64,000 bases of DNA, taken from positions 159,722-223,721 of the forward strand of contig JAGQDJ010000080.1 of NCBI GenBank assembly GCA_022885665.1, given 5' to 3'. The stretch comes from Triops longicaudatus. Its lineage: Eukaryota; Arthropoda; Branchiopoda; Notostraca; Triopsidae. The notes beneath the pieces were generated by a model that had not been told where the DNA came from, ran no database searches, and was given only the letters and a program-made list of their open reading frames with translations. Both the position numbers and the translations under genes were made by a program. Below are positions 36,949-48,840 of this stretch, one piece after another (position 1 is the stretch's first letter; each line of letters starts with the position of its first letter).

Positions 36949-39900
36949 TTATTTCTCTAAACGAAACTCTTTCTCCTCAGGATAAGTTTTCGTTTTGCTC
37001 GATATATCTTCCATACAAAATGATTCTTCCTCCACCTTTGGTAGCTTTAAGGCAACATCAAAGCTGAACTTGGGCAGATTACCCTTCGGACTGAAAACAT
37101 CAGGTGTTTCAGATTTGGCTGACGAAGCCATGAACAGATAACCTGCCCCTGGCAGAGACAATCGTTCTGCTTGACCCGTCGAAGAATTCCCAATGCCAGG
37201 TGTCATACAAAGGTAGTCAGAACGTCCCTGATTGCTTGTTGAGGGGAGGTTGGCATAATTAGGGCCCGGAGTACATGTCGGGGCGCTAGCAACGTTAGCA
37301 TAATCTGGACGGCCGACCATGTCAATGTAGTCTTCTTTCCTTCGTTCCGTGTTAAGTACGTTGTAAGGGTTATTTAAGTCGGTATAATGACGCCGCACCG
37401 ATTCTTCCATTAGTTCTCCCAATATTTCTTGCAAAATGGTGAATGATGGCCGCAAACAGGGATCAGTTCGCCAACAATCCATCATGACATCATAACTACA
37501 TTTCAAAACCCCCCAGAAATTCTATAGAATTTTGTCAAGGGAAAAAGAAGGAAACGTAGCATTGGACTTACATTTCAGTGGTAGAGTACATCGGACGTTC
37601 CATACGATAGCCAGCTTGAAGTTTTCTGAAGAAAACTTCGTCAGCTTGGAGATCTGATAATACGTTGGGCACAGAAAATACACTGATCATCGTAACTGAG
37701 GTAAGATTATTTGAAAACGAACCTGGGTAAGGAGTTTTGCCAAGAGAGAACATTTCCCACAACACTATGCCGAAAGACCACACATCAGATTGCGTTGAGA
37801 AAACGAGATCCGTTATAGACTCGATAGCCATCCATTTCACAGGCAAAGGACCCTGAAACAGAAAGACAAAAAAAAGTTGCGTACGTTATTCTGTGGGTAA
37901 CCATGTGCTTATATAAAGGAAATGACAAAGTAAGGTACAATAGGGAGTCGCCAGGGGGGTCACGGCTGTAGCCGCTGTGATTTCTAGTTCATTTCGTTGT
38001 TTTTATTCTAGTAATTTTATTCTAGTAATTTTATTGTTCATTTCGTGTTCGCTAGGCTTATTTTTCATTGTGCAAATTATTCTAACGTTATAATATAGGT
38101 TTTTGTTATTCCAGTTAGGCGCAGTAGAAGTCACAAGTAACAACAAATCAGTTTTGTAGCAGAGGTATAACACACCGTACCGGCAGCAAGGACACCACCA
38201 CAAATGGTTAGTGTAACAATATTCGTGCATTGGACGGGAAATCTTACTTACGTCACTTTTTTTCTTGTAATTGCCGCCATTTTTGTACACTTCGCGTGCT
38301 AACCCAAAATCGCAGATTTTGACAACGTTATTCTCAGCCAAAAGGATATTGCGTGCTGCCAAGTCACCATGTAAAACCTTGTCAATTAGATTTACGTCAC
38401 TAAAGTTTTCCACGTCAACTTCTTTTCTTTTGTACTTTTCTCGATGCCAAATACTCCATTCCTCGAGCAATTTGAAAACTCCAGCAAATTAGATCTTGTG
38501 TCCGTAACGGGCCGGCAGTATCGCGAAAGTCACCTTTAAAGTTGGACCTCCAGGGAGCATGAATCTGTGATCCAGTCGAGTTAACCAACAAAGATTGACC
38601 TGTACTGTCCTCTGGAAAATTTACTTCTGTGCCACCTAGTCCATAGAAAGTGATAAGAGGAAGCTGGGGACTGTTGACACGTCAGACAAACCGTGCAAAA
38701 ATCATCACAAAAACTACAAATATTTTGGAAATGTACAAATCAAGCACTTAGTTAACGCGGCGAAGGTCACCTTGGGCAAAGTTTCATAGAAAAAGCTGAA
38801 GCATGCATGAGAAAATAAACAAAAATTGAAATTGCGGCTTATTTTTTTTTTCAAGAAACGGGTCTTAGTTTTCCCGTTGTCACGTTTACAGGAAGTATCC
38901 AAAAACTGTGCCTAGATGGTTTTGTGTACAGCATAAGTCGTAGAATGACAAACTGGAAGTTCTGCCAAAAGGATTCATAAGTAAAACTACAAGAGCCGTG
39001 AAAAGTCAAACGCGACACTTTGGCAAGGTTTCGAATGAAGGTTTTTATCGCTAATTATGTTGTGCAAATGGGAAAAAAAATAAAGAAAAATGGATTTTAC
39101 CATAGTAGAGCGCTAGAACGATTCTACCATTCATTTACAGTGTACCTGTAATTTTTTATAAATATCTTCCAATTCTATCACGTACTTCTCTTGAAAAGCT
39201 TACTTATCAACTTTCTTATGGCAAAACACACTGCCATTTCGCCCAACTGCCTAGTCCAAACTGTCTACCCGACGTCTTGTTGTATACAACTGGAAGAGCT
39301 TCCAGTCTTCATGGCCGTTTGGTCTTATTTTTCACCTTCTCGTAGTTATGAAATGTTTCGTGTTCAAAAGTTATGGCTTTTGATACTTTTGTCCCTACCC
39401 TTCTCTACTTTTGTCGTCGTAAAAAATAATAATAAAAATAGCAAAAAAATAGTATTACCTGATGTCACGCATTCTCTGTACGAACCTAAGGGCATTGCCG
39501 ATGACGACGACGTTGTAACGGGAAATCGGTTTCGAGAATTGAACGGATTAGGTGAACCAGTGCTATCACAAGGATCGTTGGTAAAAACTGAACTGAAAGT
39601 AAAGAAAAAAACGGCTAAAACATCTTTCGCTTCATTGCTTCTGCCGAACTAATTTGCACAACCTTGTGGCTGGAAACGCCACTGGAGTAGCCATCAATAC
39701 AGGTTTTTGCGCTTCCGCAGTGTGCGTAATGACTTTATTCAGTGCAATAGCTTATTGCATACTGTTAATTAATTCATGCCTCTGGTAACCTGTTGCTAGA
39801 CCAGAAGAACTACGATTGCGGGTATATTGGTGGCACTTCCAGTGACACTGCTGCGAACACACGTCACAAATGGGCCTTGTGGCACGCCGAGTACTTACTT

Positions 39901-42900
39901 TTTCCCGGTTAAAGCGAATTTCTGGATTTGGTCCAAACCAATATTCGGATCTAATTTCCCGGTAGCAGGATCGATTTGATCGATAAAATTTTCACGGTTT
40001 TTTATTAAGTAATGTTGAAGGCTTCCGTATTTGCAATACTCTACAATGACTAGTAGCTCGCCTACAAATAGTCATAATTACTAAGCACGATGTAAAGAAC
40101 CATATTTAATAAGTTCCGTACCCTTTGTTATATTAGCGGTACAGGCACCAAGCAAGTTCACCACATTCAAATGTGAACCCAAGTGTATCATAATCTTAAG
40201 TTCAGCCAGCAATGCTTTGAAAGCAGAATAGTTTGCATGACTTTTCACCATTTTGACGGCGACGATGGTTAGGGCTTCACTCGTGGTAATACCCATCGCC
40301 TCGCCCTTCAATACACGACCGAACGCTCCAGAGCCCAGCTGTTTCCCTGTATAATTAACTGTATTATTAGTTCTTCGGTACAATATGGCGGATAGTACCT
40401 AGTTTAAGACGGTCGCGGGGAAATTCCCATTGTTTATCGTATGGTAGCAATTCTGCTTGCTCGTCGATACCCAAATCGGGGTTCATAGACTCGAGATTCC
40501 CTGATAAAAAGTCTTGCAACTGTTTAACATTCCAAACACCTTCTCTTTTCTGTAATATAAATAACTAGGTTGAAAAAAAGGGCAGAGATTGACTTCTTTC
40601 ATACTTTGTCTTCTCGGATTTTATAGAGAAGGACAATTAATAAAGCGACAAAAACGATTCCGGCCAAGACTACACCAACGATGATGCCAGTTTGTACAGG
40701 TTTGTGTTCTACATTCACAGAAAAGTTATTCAGTTGTTCAATAAAGCGTACGGAAGTAGTAAATTAATGTCGTATGTCTCTATACAAACTGCTCCAGTCA
40801 CCTTTAACCTCCAACTCGAAAGATCTTTCTTGTTCCCCAGCACTACTCGAGTATCTACATACGTAAAGTCCCGTGTTTTCTTTTTTGACAAACTCGAAAG
40901 CAATGAAAGAAGTAGTTTCTTCCGTTTGGAAATCATCAAATCTGACGCCATCCTGCGAATATAGAGCAATTGTTAAGTTTAAAGAACACGTGTAAACATA
41001 AGATTAATTAAAAACTAAGAGCAGTTATTACTAAACGGCTTTGTGAGTCAATCAAAATCACAATGAAAAGTGACCTCGATTAGTTTTGATTGATTAAATA
41101 AAGCTTTCAGATCTCCCAAGCAATCGTTAAAAAATAGCAATACACAAGCAAGTCAAACAGAAATAAAAATCATGACATCACGGAAATTTCTATTAGAGCT
41201 GGCAAAAACATGAGCTTGGCTAAGCTCATGTTTTTTTTTATTATTCCCATTGCTTTCGACACGATGTTATGCGAAACCTTGGTCAGAAATGCACTATGCA
41301 ACAATAAATAAAATACTAAGAAAAAATTAATGTTTACTTACTTTCGACCATTCTGCTGTGGGTTGAGGTACGCCAGTAGCAATACATTTGATTTCTATCT
41401 TGTCGCCAGCATAAGCTTTTATTACACCCTCTGGATGGCTCTCGTTGCTTATGACAGGCGGTACTTTGGCTGTAAGGGAGAGTAAGATTTTTACTAAATT
41501 AGCCTCAAGAGTTCGAAATGTGGTTACCTAACACTTTCAGTTTCACAGGTGTGGCGTTGTATTTATTGTTGTTTAAATCCATTGCCTGACATATGTAAGA
41601 TCCGTTGTCGTTAAATGTGATACTTGAAGTCTCCAGCGTTTCAGTGTAGATTTCGTCCGAACTCGATTTCAAGACTTCTGAATTTCGGAAATATGAAAAT
41701 TAAAACGCGCAACTAGCCATAAACCAGTGAATAATGGAGTCTTTTGGTCACTAACTTTTTCTAAGCCTAACTTACGGAATGAGCCTGAAGATTCGCGAAA
41801 TTCTTTTTCATTACCGTTTTCGTCCATATAGAACCATGTAATTAGTTTTTGGTACTTGAACAAGGTTACGGAACATGCCATGCTTACACCGTCAGATTCT
41901 ACGGGAGAGTCCGTGGTTCTAGTTAGGTGAAAGCCTCCAGGAATATCTAGAAACAATACTTGTGAAGGTTACAAGGTGTAACAATGACCACTACGAATTA
42001 CCAGAGACGACAACACTCTTAGTATCGTTTCGACAACCGGGATTGCAAGCACTGCAAAGGTATTCGCCGGATTGCCTCGCTATTCCGGTTGTTCTGAACT
42101 GCACGGTTTGGTGGTCAATCATTTTCTCTGTTGGCTTCTTTTCTCTGTTGGTGTCTAACTGCAATCATAGGGTGATAGTAGCAAAATGTCTTTAGTTTCA
42201 AAGATGTTTACGAGGTCGAATCCCGCGGTACAATTCCACTCTGGAGAACAAGGCCGGAACAAGAACGTGATGTTAGGCTTTGGGTAAGCTTTGACTATAC
42301 AAGTCAATTCGAACGCATTATTGGTTTCTAATAAATCGTTGCTATCCTTTTGGAAAGTTACTTTAGGACTATCTGAAACAAGAATAATCTTTGAAATTCT
42401 TCGAACTTGTAGTTTAGTTTTACAAGAGAGACGGGGGACACTTTGTCAATGAAAAGTATTAAAAACTGTCTACCTCCGGCCATCGTTTTACTTGTACTGT
42501 CTCTGTTTGATGTTGATATACTAGGCATTTTCTCTTTACTAGGAAATATGCTTCTTGACACCCTCCTTCCAGAAACTTTCAAAGAATTGAACTAGAGAAA
42601 AAAAACTTTTTAGGCAAAGATATGATACGGCAACATTAGATTAGTTGCATCACTAAAGTGTCACGTTATTACAGGGCTGCATTCAGGAAAGTTGTTTTTC
42701 CTACCCCTACGAGACAACTTTATAAGTTTTTAGTTTTGTAAACGACCAATATTCCAAGAGAATACGGATTACTTCGTTTCTCTACATGTTTCCCGTAAGT
42801 GCAGGGATCGAAACAGACTGGAGGTCAGTTCATTGTCACAAATTTTGACAAACAGCTGGCGCGTTAGAGAAGACGAAATCAGAGCTTATTAAGTGTGACG

Positions 42901-45900
42901 AAATGTCTTTGAGGAGAATAACATTAATATAAAAACTGTTGATACCGTAGAAAACTACGTGAGAAATAACGATTGCGAATATCAAAAGTACATCCTAAAT
43001 TACTTATCTACTGCTTTTCTTGACCGGTAATACTCGCACAAGGCAAACCTTCAATACCGAATACGTTGGTAATTTTGTCTTAAACGCCAAAGTCGACTCA
43101 TCAGCAAAGTGAGAAAATCCCGTCTCTCGTACGTGAAATTCCCATTGTGAATACCGTACCTTTTACGTAGAGGGTTAGATTTCTTTGTTCAATTTTAAAT
43201 TCGTTTCTCGCTGTAAAAACGTAAACGCCCGAGTCGTCCAGGTGCAAATCCGATATTTTCAGCATGGAACTTTTGAGCTCGTTTCTGATAAGAAATTTAC
43301 CGGACGAGCCATCCTTGATAACTTCGCCGTTCGGCTTTTGCCACATTCGGAAAGGATCTGGATGGGCATTAATGTCAACAACCCATTTGGCGTCAAGTGT
43401 GGCATTTTCCGTAATCGAGGGTATGACGGTTAAATTAATAAATGAAGTCGAGTTATCTGGAAAAAAGTTATACTATTACAATACTTTCATAAATCGACTA
43501 CCTTACCTTGGACTCCTACACGAGTGCTTGTTTGACGGCTGATTTTGCCTTGCGAAGCCTTGCAAATATATTCGCCCTCATCGGCCTTTTGGGCGTTAAT
43601 AATTGTGACACTCACTGTAGGTTCCGTGAATTGCTTGTTAAGGGAGTTACTGCAGTTTTCTGCTTTGTAACGATTTTCCTACGTTTCACCAAACCATTCC
43701 GTTAGTTGAGAGAATTCCTATGTCAATATTTTCCATTCATAAAAATTTCTTCTTACTTGTCTTGCTATGCTATTCGGTGGAATCCACTCAAGAAGGATCC
43801 TAGTAGCAATACTGACTTTGACGTAACAAACTAGAGTAATGTTCCCACCCATCATGACATACTCGGTTGCGTTTTTTATAATTGGCTTCGGAACGTCATC
43901 GTCAGGTTTGGCTAAACAGCCAAAACAAGTTTAAAAATAATGTAAAATACGCCACTTAAAATAATGTCGTCGAAGTTTATGCCACCGCACGCAATAATCA
44001 CTTTATAGTTGTCGGTTATAAAAAAATTAAATTTTCGATTTGTGACAAAAACTACCACAATGAAGACACGTAACAGGCGTTATGTGCTCCCATTTTATTC
44101 ATTATTCGTCACCATGATGTGATGACATCCCTTGTCATGCTAGCGTATAGATTACCTAACAGTGTTATTTTCAATGGTAACGGAATATGACTAGCAGGAC
44201 CGTTGGCCGTTACGAAGTTTGTGGGGGGGGGGGGGGGTCCAAATGCAATTCTTTTGGACACTTGGTAGTCGCCTATGCTTGCGACAGTGCCCTCCACTTA
44301 AGTCGACCTCGGATAAGACGAAAATCCGTGTAACTCGAACGAAAATTTACGGTCCCGTTTTTATCCCATATAACTCAATGTAAATGAAGATTGGTTAAGG
44401 CGAATTCGTCTAGCTCGTATATATGTTTGGTAAAAAAAATGTCCAGATCAATTGGGTATCTTTTAATGGTTGGGATTTTCGGATAAGGTGAAGTCCTGGG
44501 CAGACGCTAGTTCCTGAAAACTAGAGTCGACAATTTACATAAGTAGCTTCCCACGTTCTGACGTAGAGGAGACGGATAAACGTAACGTGACACGAAAGTA
44601 ACAAAAATCACAATTTTTGAACACAAGGTTTCTTGTGGCTGTAAAAAATCCTAGCAATATCTCATACCGCTGAGCTCTTTTAACGGAAGTCACATATGGA
44701 ATGATTGAGAATTAATCAAGATATTCAATAATGTCTAGTTTCGCTACTTAAAAAAAACGGATGGCATGTTTTCGCCCATTGCGTTCACTATAGACTAACA
44801 AAAATTGTTACAAAACACCTTTGAGCTCACTGAATGCTACCGAACAGTATGTGAAAAACTCATACCCTACAATCCCATATTTGTTGTTACAGGAGACTTA
44901 AAAATCCCAGGTCACCCGTCCAAGCGATAGCAACAGCCAATGTCGCGACCATGCCTCTGTGTGACCATGGGACATGACCCGAAACACGGCAACGCTGCAA
45001 GACGTGGCTTGTTTTGGAGTTTGGAACTGTCAGTTGTAAGAAAATCAGTCGTGAACAAAAGTAAAACGGTTCCCTTATCTTAAGAATACAAGCCACCAGT
45101 AAATGATTATGAGGAACAACAATTATATTCAGAATAAACGACACGCACTGTTTATCTATTCGACATTGTCACGGTAAACGTGGCGTTTGAGACAGAACTG
45201 AAGCCAAAATGTTCTAATATTTCTCAGGACTGCAACTGCAAACTTTCGTCACGATACGTTAAGTGCATCATTAGAAATTTGGTTACTAAAATTTCTTACG
45301 GGAAAACGCACGTTAAACACGATGTTTCCTTTGACCCAACGGGTGATAACAAACGAGGGCTGCCTAGTTTGAAGGCTAATTTCACCTTAAGTTCTTAAGA
45401 ATCACACAATGACCTAACAGAATGTAGGGATATGCCTACATCTAGAGTTTATACATTCAGGTGGTAGTTAAGTTCATTGCACGAGTGAAAACTGACAAAG
45501 CGCGCAAGGTTATTATTGACCCTATTGACTCCTCTTAACGAAATTCACGAAGTCTTTCACCTTTCACTTTTTTCTCACTGTGTCTTTACTTGATAGCGGT
45601 ACTTAGTACACAGTTGAAATCGGTGAGATGAAAATGAAAGTAAACAAAGTTGAAGACCTTGTCAATTGCTCAGTGAGTGGAAATACTGAATCTGCTTGAA
45701 AACAAACAAGAGCAAGCTTGAGTTGCAAAGCAGTTTGGAGTTGCATGAGTCTGAGTGCATTGGAGTCTGTGGACACGATTCACAGATTTTTGGAAGCGAA
45801 TGGTAGCACACAATATGACCACTCATATGTCTTACAGAATCACCTGTATACTTTATCTCAAAAGAACGCAAAATCGTACCTAAATTACAAATATTACAAG

Positions 45901-47713
45901 GAAATTGAGACTCATTATCAATATAATGTTACTTCATACACCTTCATCTAAATACAATTACATATGCTTTTGTTGTCTTCTTTAGTTGTATTCTCTGTCC
46001 TAATAAAGCTTTCATAAAAGGCAACTCTGATAAGACAAAACTCCGCGTACGACGAATTTTTCAGTCCGGTACCGAACCGTTCGACTTAAGCCGAGGGCAC
46101 TGTATTATATAATTAACATTTCAAGGGGGAGGGGGGCTTAAAAACCCCTATCCCCCTGAGTACGGGGGGATGACTAGGCAGATTTATGCGTATAGAAAAA
46201 TCATTATTACCTTGAATCGTCACATACATTGTCACTTCGTGACTCCGATTTTCATAGTGTGCCGTTGCTTTGCACTGGTAAACAGGATCCAGGTGTAAAG
46301 GAGCTTCATCTAAATAGAATCCTTTCCGTGGGTCGTAATTCCATTGCTCTTCTGCTGCTACTATCTCCAGCGAAGGATATATCTACGTTTGCAGAAAACT
46401 TGTTAGAAATCTACAAATTGATGACTCTTACTTTACAGCGAGGCGACCGTGCACCATCGCAGTTAGTCAAAAGGAATTGTAATAATTGAATTTGAACATA
46501 ACTGAACTGTTTTCTCCAGCTTATCAATATGTGACTTCTAGCCTGATAAATAATTTTGTAAAAATAAGAAAGAATTTGACTTGCAAATCAAATACCTTCC
46601 ATTTTCAAGACAAACGTAATCTGGGGATACTTCGAACGCATTTTTTTATAAAAAGAAAAAGTAGTTTTTCTCAACAACTAACACGAAACTTACTGACACC
46701 TACACTCGCTGTTTTAAAACCTTTTATGTAAAAAAAAAATCTTTAAAAAATGTACCTCAAATTAATGTTTTTCGAAGTAACTCGAGTTGAAATTAGTGCC
46801 AGTGCCTAAATCTATTTACAGACTGTTTCATAAAGTTAAAATACCTGTTCGTCACCTTGAAGGAGGATTACTTTAACATCAGGATTGGTTGGCCTGCAAG
46901 GGAGGATCAGCTGCGAGCCTTGTTCGACAGTGATAGATTTCACATCATGATCAGTATGGTGTAATGCAAACAGCTCGGTACTCGCTAAAAGAAAAAATTT
47001 AAACCTTAACGCAAAAATATTTAAACGTATATTCCATCTCTCATCGGAATAGCTCACTGCATTTCTTCGCGGTATGATTCAAGCTCTATTTTATTTCTTT
47101 TTTAAAGACATGCTGTATTTTATTACAATTTTTTCATAGTTGTACTATATTTTATTATTATGTAAAGATTATTGCGGTACTCACAATTGACATAAACGTA
47201 CACCTTGTCTACGTTTTCGATATCGTTGTAATTTATAGTGTTGTATGTGCAGTAAAAATACCCGGTATCCAAGTAGGAAGCGTCTCGCAAATCCAGTCGA
47301 GCCTTGAAGGGATACTTATCCTCTTTGACTGTAATGGTTCTAACACTCCAGTTACGAAAAAGATCGTCGGGAACATCCTACATTCGTTCGGTGTTAGTTT
47401 TCAAGTACACCTTACGAGTATTGAAAGACATACGCTATGCTCCTGAGCGTTTTGCGTCCAGTTGACAAAATGTTCGCCTTCACATTCCAACGAAATGTTT
47501 TGTCTACTTTGAACAATAATTTCTTCCGCAGTTGGCGTGATGATTCTGGGAGGGCTTGCAATAACCCGCAAATCCGCTAAGAATCGCGTTTCAAATTATT
47601 GTTGAAAACGTTAATAAAAATAGGGGGATATTGAAATACAGCAAGCTACCTATTAAGCAAAACCAGATGTAAACTCTTGAATAAGCCGAAATAGAAACTT
47701 TCACGAAATCCAT
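36949..47713 (-). CDS. Pvr: PDGF/VEGF receptor-like receptor tyrosine kinase (PVR type)
   Basis: Cell-surface receptor for PDGF/VEGF-like ligands. Twenty-four exons, 1360 residues: 47713-47650, 47576-47434, 47377-47185, 46984-46856, 46360-46211, 43911-43757, 43678-43507, 43456-43160, 42372-42212, 42158-42002, 41946-41776, 41677-41528, 41469-41342, 40952-40802, 40708-40605, 40549-40399, 40346-40122, 40061-39899, 39592-39459, 38635-38436, 38377-38252, 37852-37723, 37653-37572, 37495-36949. Signal peptide, seven Ig-like domains (the fourth lacks the usual Cys pair, as in this family), one membrane helix in exon 15, WEFPRDRLKLGKQLGSGAFG, VAVKMVK, a split kinase with a Ser-rich insert (exons 19-20), HGDLAARN, DFGLARE, PVKWMAIES and a tail with YIDM, YLCM and YLFM. 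Lys, Glu, catalytic Asp and DFG are all present. Invertebrate PVR rather than the vertebrate FLT or KIT split is inferred. Confidence 0.92.
38660..39290. repeat. Dispersed repeat, copy B, in a receptor kinase intron
   Basis: It fills most of the intron between exons 19 and 20 of the receptor kinase. It shares ordered blocks with 25970-26950: GACAAACCGTGCAAAAATC, AAACTACAAATATT.TGGAA, AAGAAACGGGTC, and GCAAAACACAC...GTCCAAACTGT.TA. The left block starts close to the exon boundary at 38635. Confidence 0.55.
41204..41235. repeat. Perfect 14-bp hairpin in a receptor kinase intron
   Basis: Arms AAAAACATGAGCTT and AAGCTCATGTTTTT surround a 4-base loop GGCT. It lies in the intron between exons 13 and 14, so it is probably a repeat relic rather than an RNA gene. 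Confidence 0.6.
44285..46102 (+). mobile_element. Decayed pogo/Tigger-like DNA transposon in a receptor kinase intron
   Basis: Left end CAGTGCCCTCCACTTAAGTC; right end, from the other strand, CAGTGCCCTCGGCTTAAGTC. Both are followed by GGATAAGAC- or TCGAAC-type words typical of pogo-class ends. The right flank is TA; the left flank is GA, where a TA duplication is expected. A plus-strand open frame at 45718-45951 (IHRFLEANGS...) resembles the helical C-terminal tail of Tigger transposases, but weakly. It sits in the 2.3-kb intron 43912-46210. The element length is 1818 bp. No intact transposase is present. Confidence 0.55.
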
Positions 47714-48589
47714 GCTAATAACACCATCAGATATATTCAAGTCATAAACTTGTCCAAGTTGGCTCACTTTCCAACGTACTCTGTTGAAAAAGCAGGGAAA
47801 TTTGAAAAGCGGATGCTGGGTAGTTAAGGAAGTTGCGGCAAGAGAAACACACAAGTGTGCGCGTAGGCAAATATTATGGCTTCTCTTCCTGTGGCTTTCG
47901 ATTCTCGTCAAAAGTTGCAACATAACATCACATTTCGCAAGCTCATGAAAAATTATTTCTACAGCCTAGCAAAACCGAAAGAATAGATTGAAAACAGAAA
48001 TATTTGTTGCTTCATTGGTCCTTGCGTCTCTGGAACATATTTGAAAAACGAAATTGAACGTGTTCTTTGTATCCTAATGCAGAAAGCGTTCATATTTCAA
48101 AACAATGCATGGATTCAATCTTCACTTTACGGTGCTTACCTTGAACGAAAAGCAGAACGAGAGCGGAAACGTGGCCAAAATGAGCAAAAGGGAATAGATC
48201 GTCAGAATAAAAGCGTATATGCCAGGTCCGCGCTAGTTATTGGAATTCGAATCTTTACTGCTGAAACAAGACAACTTTTTACACAATGTACGCAAAATTA
48301 CCCGAATCGTTTTTAATGTAACTCAAATACCCTTAGGTTAGATCTAACGTAGTGTGAAGGTTACTTTTTCTTCGTTATTTAATAAATATTTTTCGGTGAC
48401 CTTTTAGTTACATTGGGTAGTAGGCCATTTTGAAGTAATGGACAAGAAATACTGAGGAATGCTGCTATAAGCGAACGCAAAAATAATTAAAATATTAATA
48501 TTTTATATGTCTGGAGAACAGCCAGTATGGTGACGTATTTTTTTATTTAAGATTGTATTTTTTATATGAAATAAGCACTTTAATTTAAC
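47714..48589. other. Gene-free 5' flank of the receptor kinase
   Basis: Upstream side of the minus-strand receptor kinase. No exon or named repeat is recognised. Confidence 0.45.
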
Positions 48590-48840
48590 ATGGCAGCACA
48601 TAACGAGCGCGCTCTTTTTTAGACTTGCGAGCAGTGGCGCAGCTAGGAATTTGTTTCGGGGTAGGCCTGTACACTCAAACGCCCCTCAATTTGCCTCAAT
48701 TGAATTGAGGCAAATTGACAAGAATTTTTTTTAAGGATTTCGGGGTAGGCCTGGGCCTGCCGGGCCTACCCCCTGGCTGCGCTACTGCTTGCGAGCGAAC
48801 GAGCGAGCGAAAAAAAGGGCGAGTGGCAGTTCTGCTGTCC
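48590..48840. repeat. GAGC-rich dispersed repeat split by a MITE
   Basis: Left part ends AGACTTGCGAG at 48631; right part resumes with CTTGCGAGCGAACGAGCG at 48788. With the MITE and one duplicate octamer removed, it matches the reverse complement of 25790-25930, including about 25 bases of flank. Confidence 0.65.
48632..48787. mobile_element. 156-bp hAT-like MITE with 8-bp target-site duplication
   Basis: Inverted ends CAGTGGCGCAGCTAGG and, from the other strand, CAGTAGCGCAGCCAGG. The flanking octamer CTTGCGAG is identical on both sides (48624-48631 and 48788-48795). The two copies of CGGGGTAGGCCTG inside and a central palindrome around TCAATTGA suggest a foldback structure. Same superfamily as the element at 14766 but a different subfamily. 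Confidence 0.88.

Noticed and set aside
38636..38670. Longer form of receptor kinase exon 20 starting at 38670
   Set aside because: That acceptor fits only if exon 39592-39459 is skipped. The in-frame exon with good splice sites favours the acceptor at 38636; skipping remains possible as an alternative isoform.
42358..42582. Possible extra exon between Ig4 and Ig5 of the receptor kinase
   Set aside because: Phases of the neighbouring exons join without it and the encoded residues show no Ig pattern.
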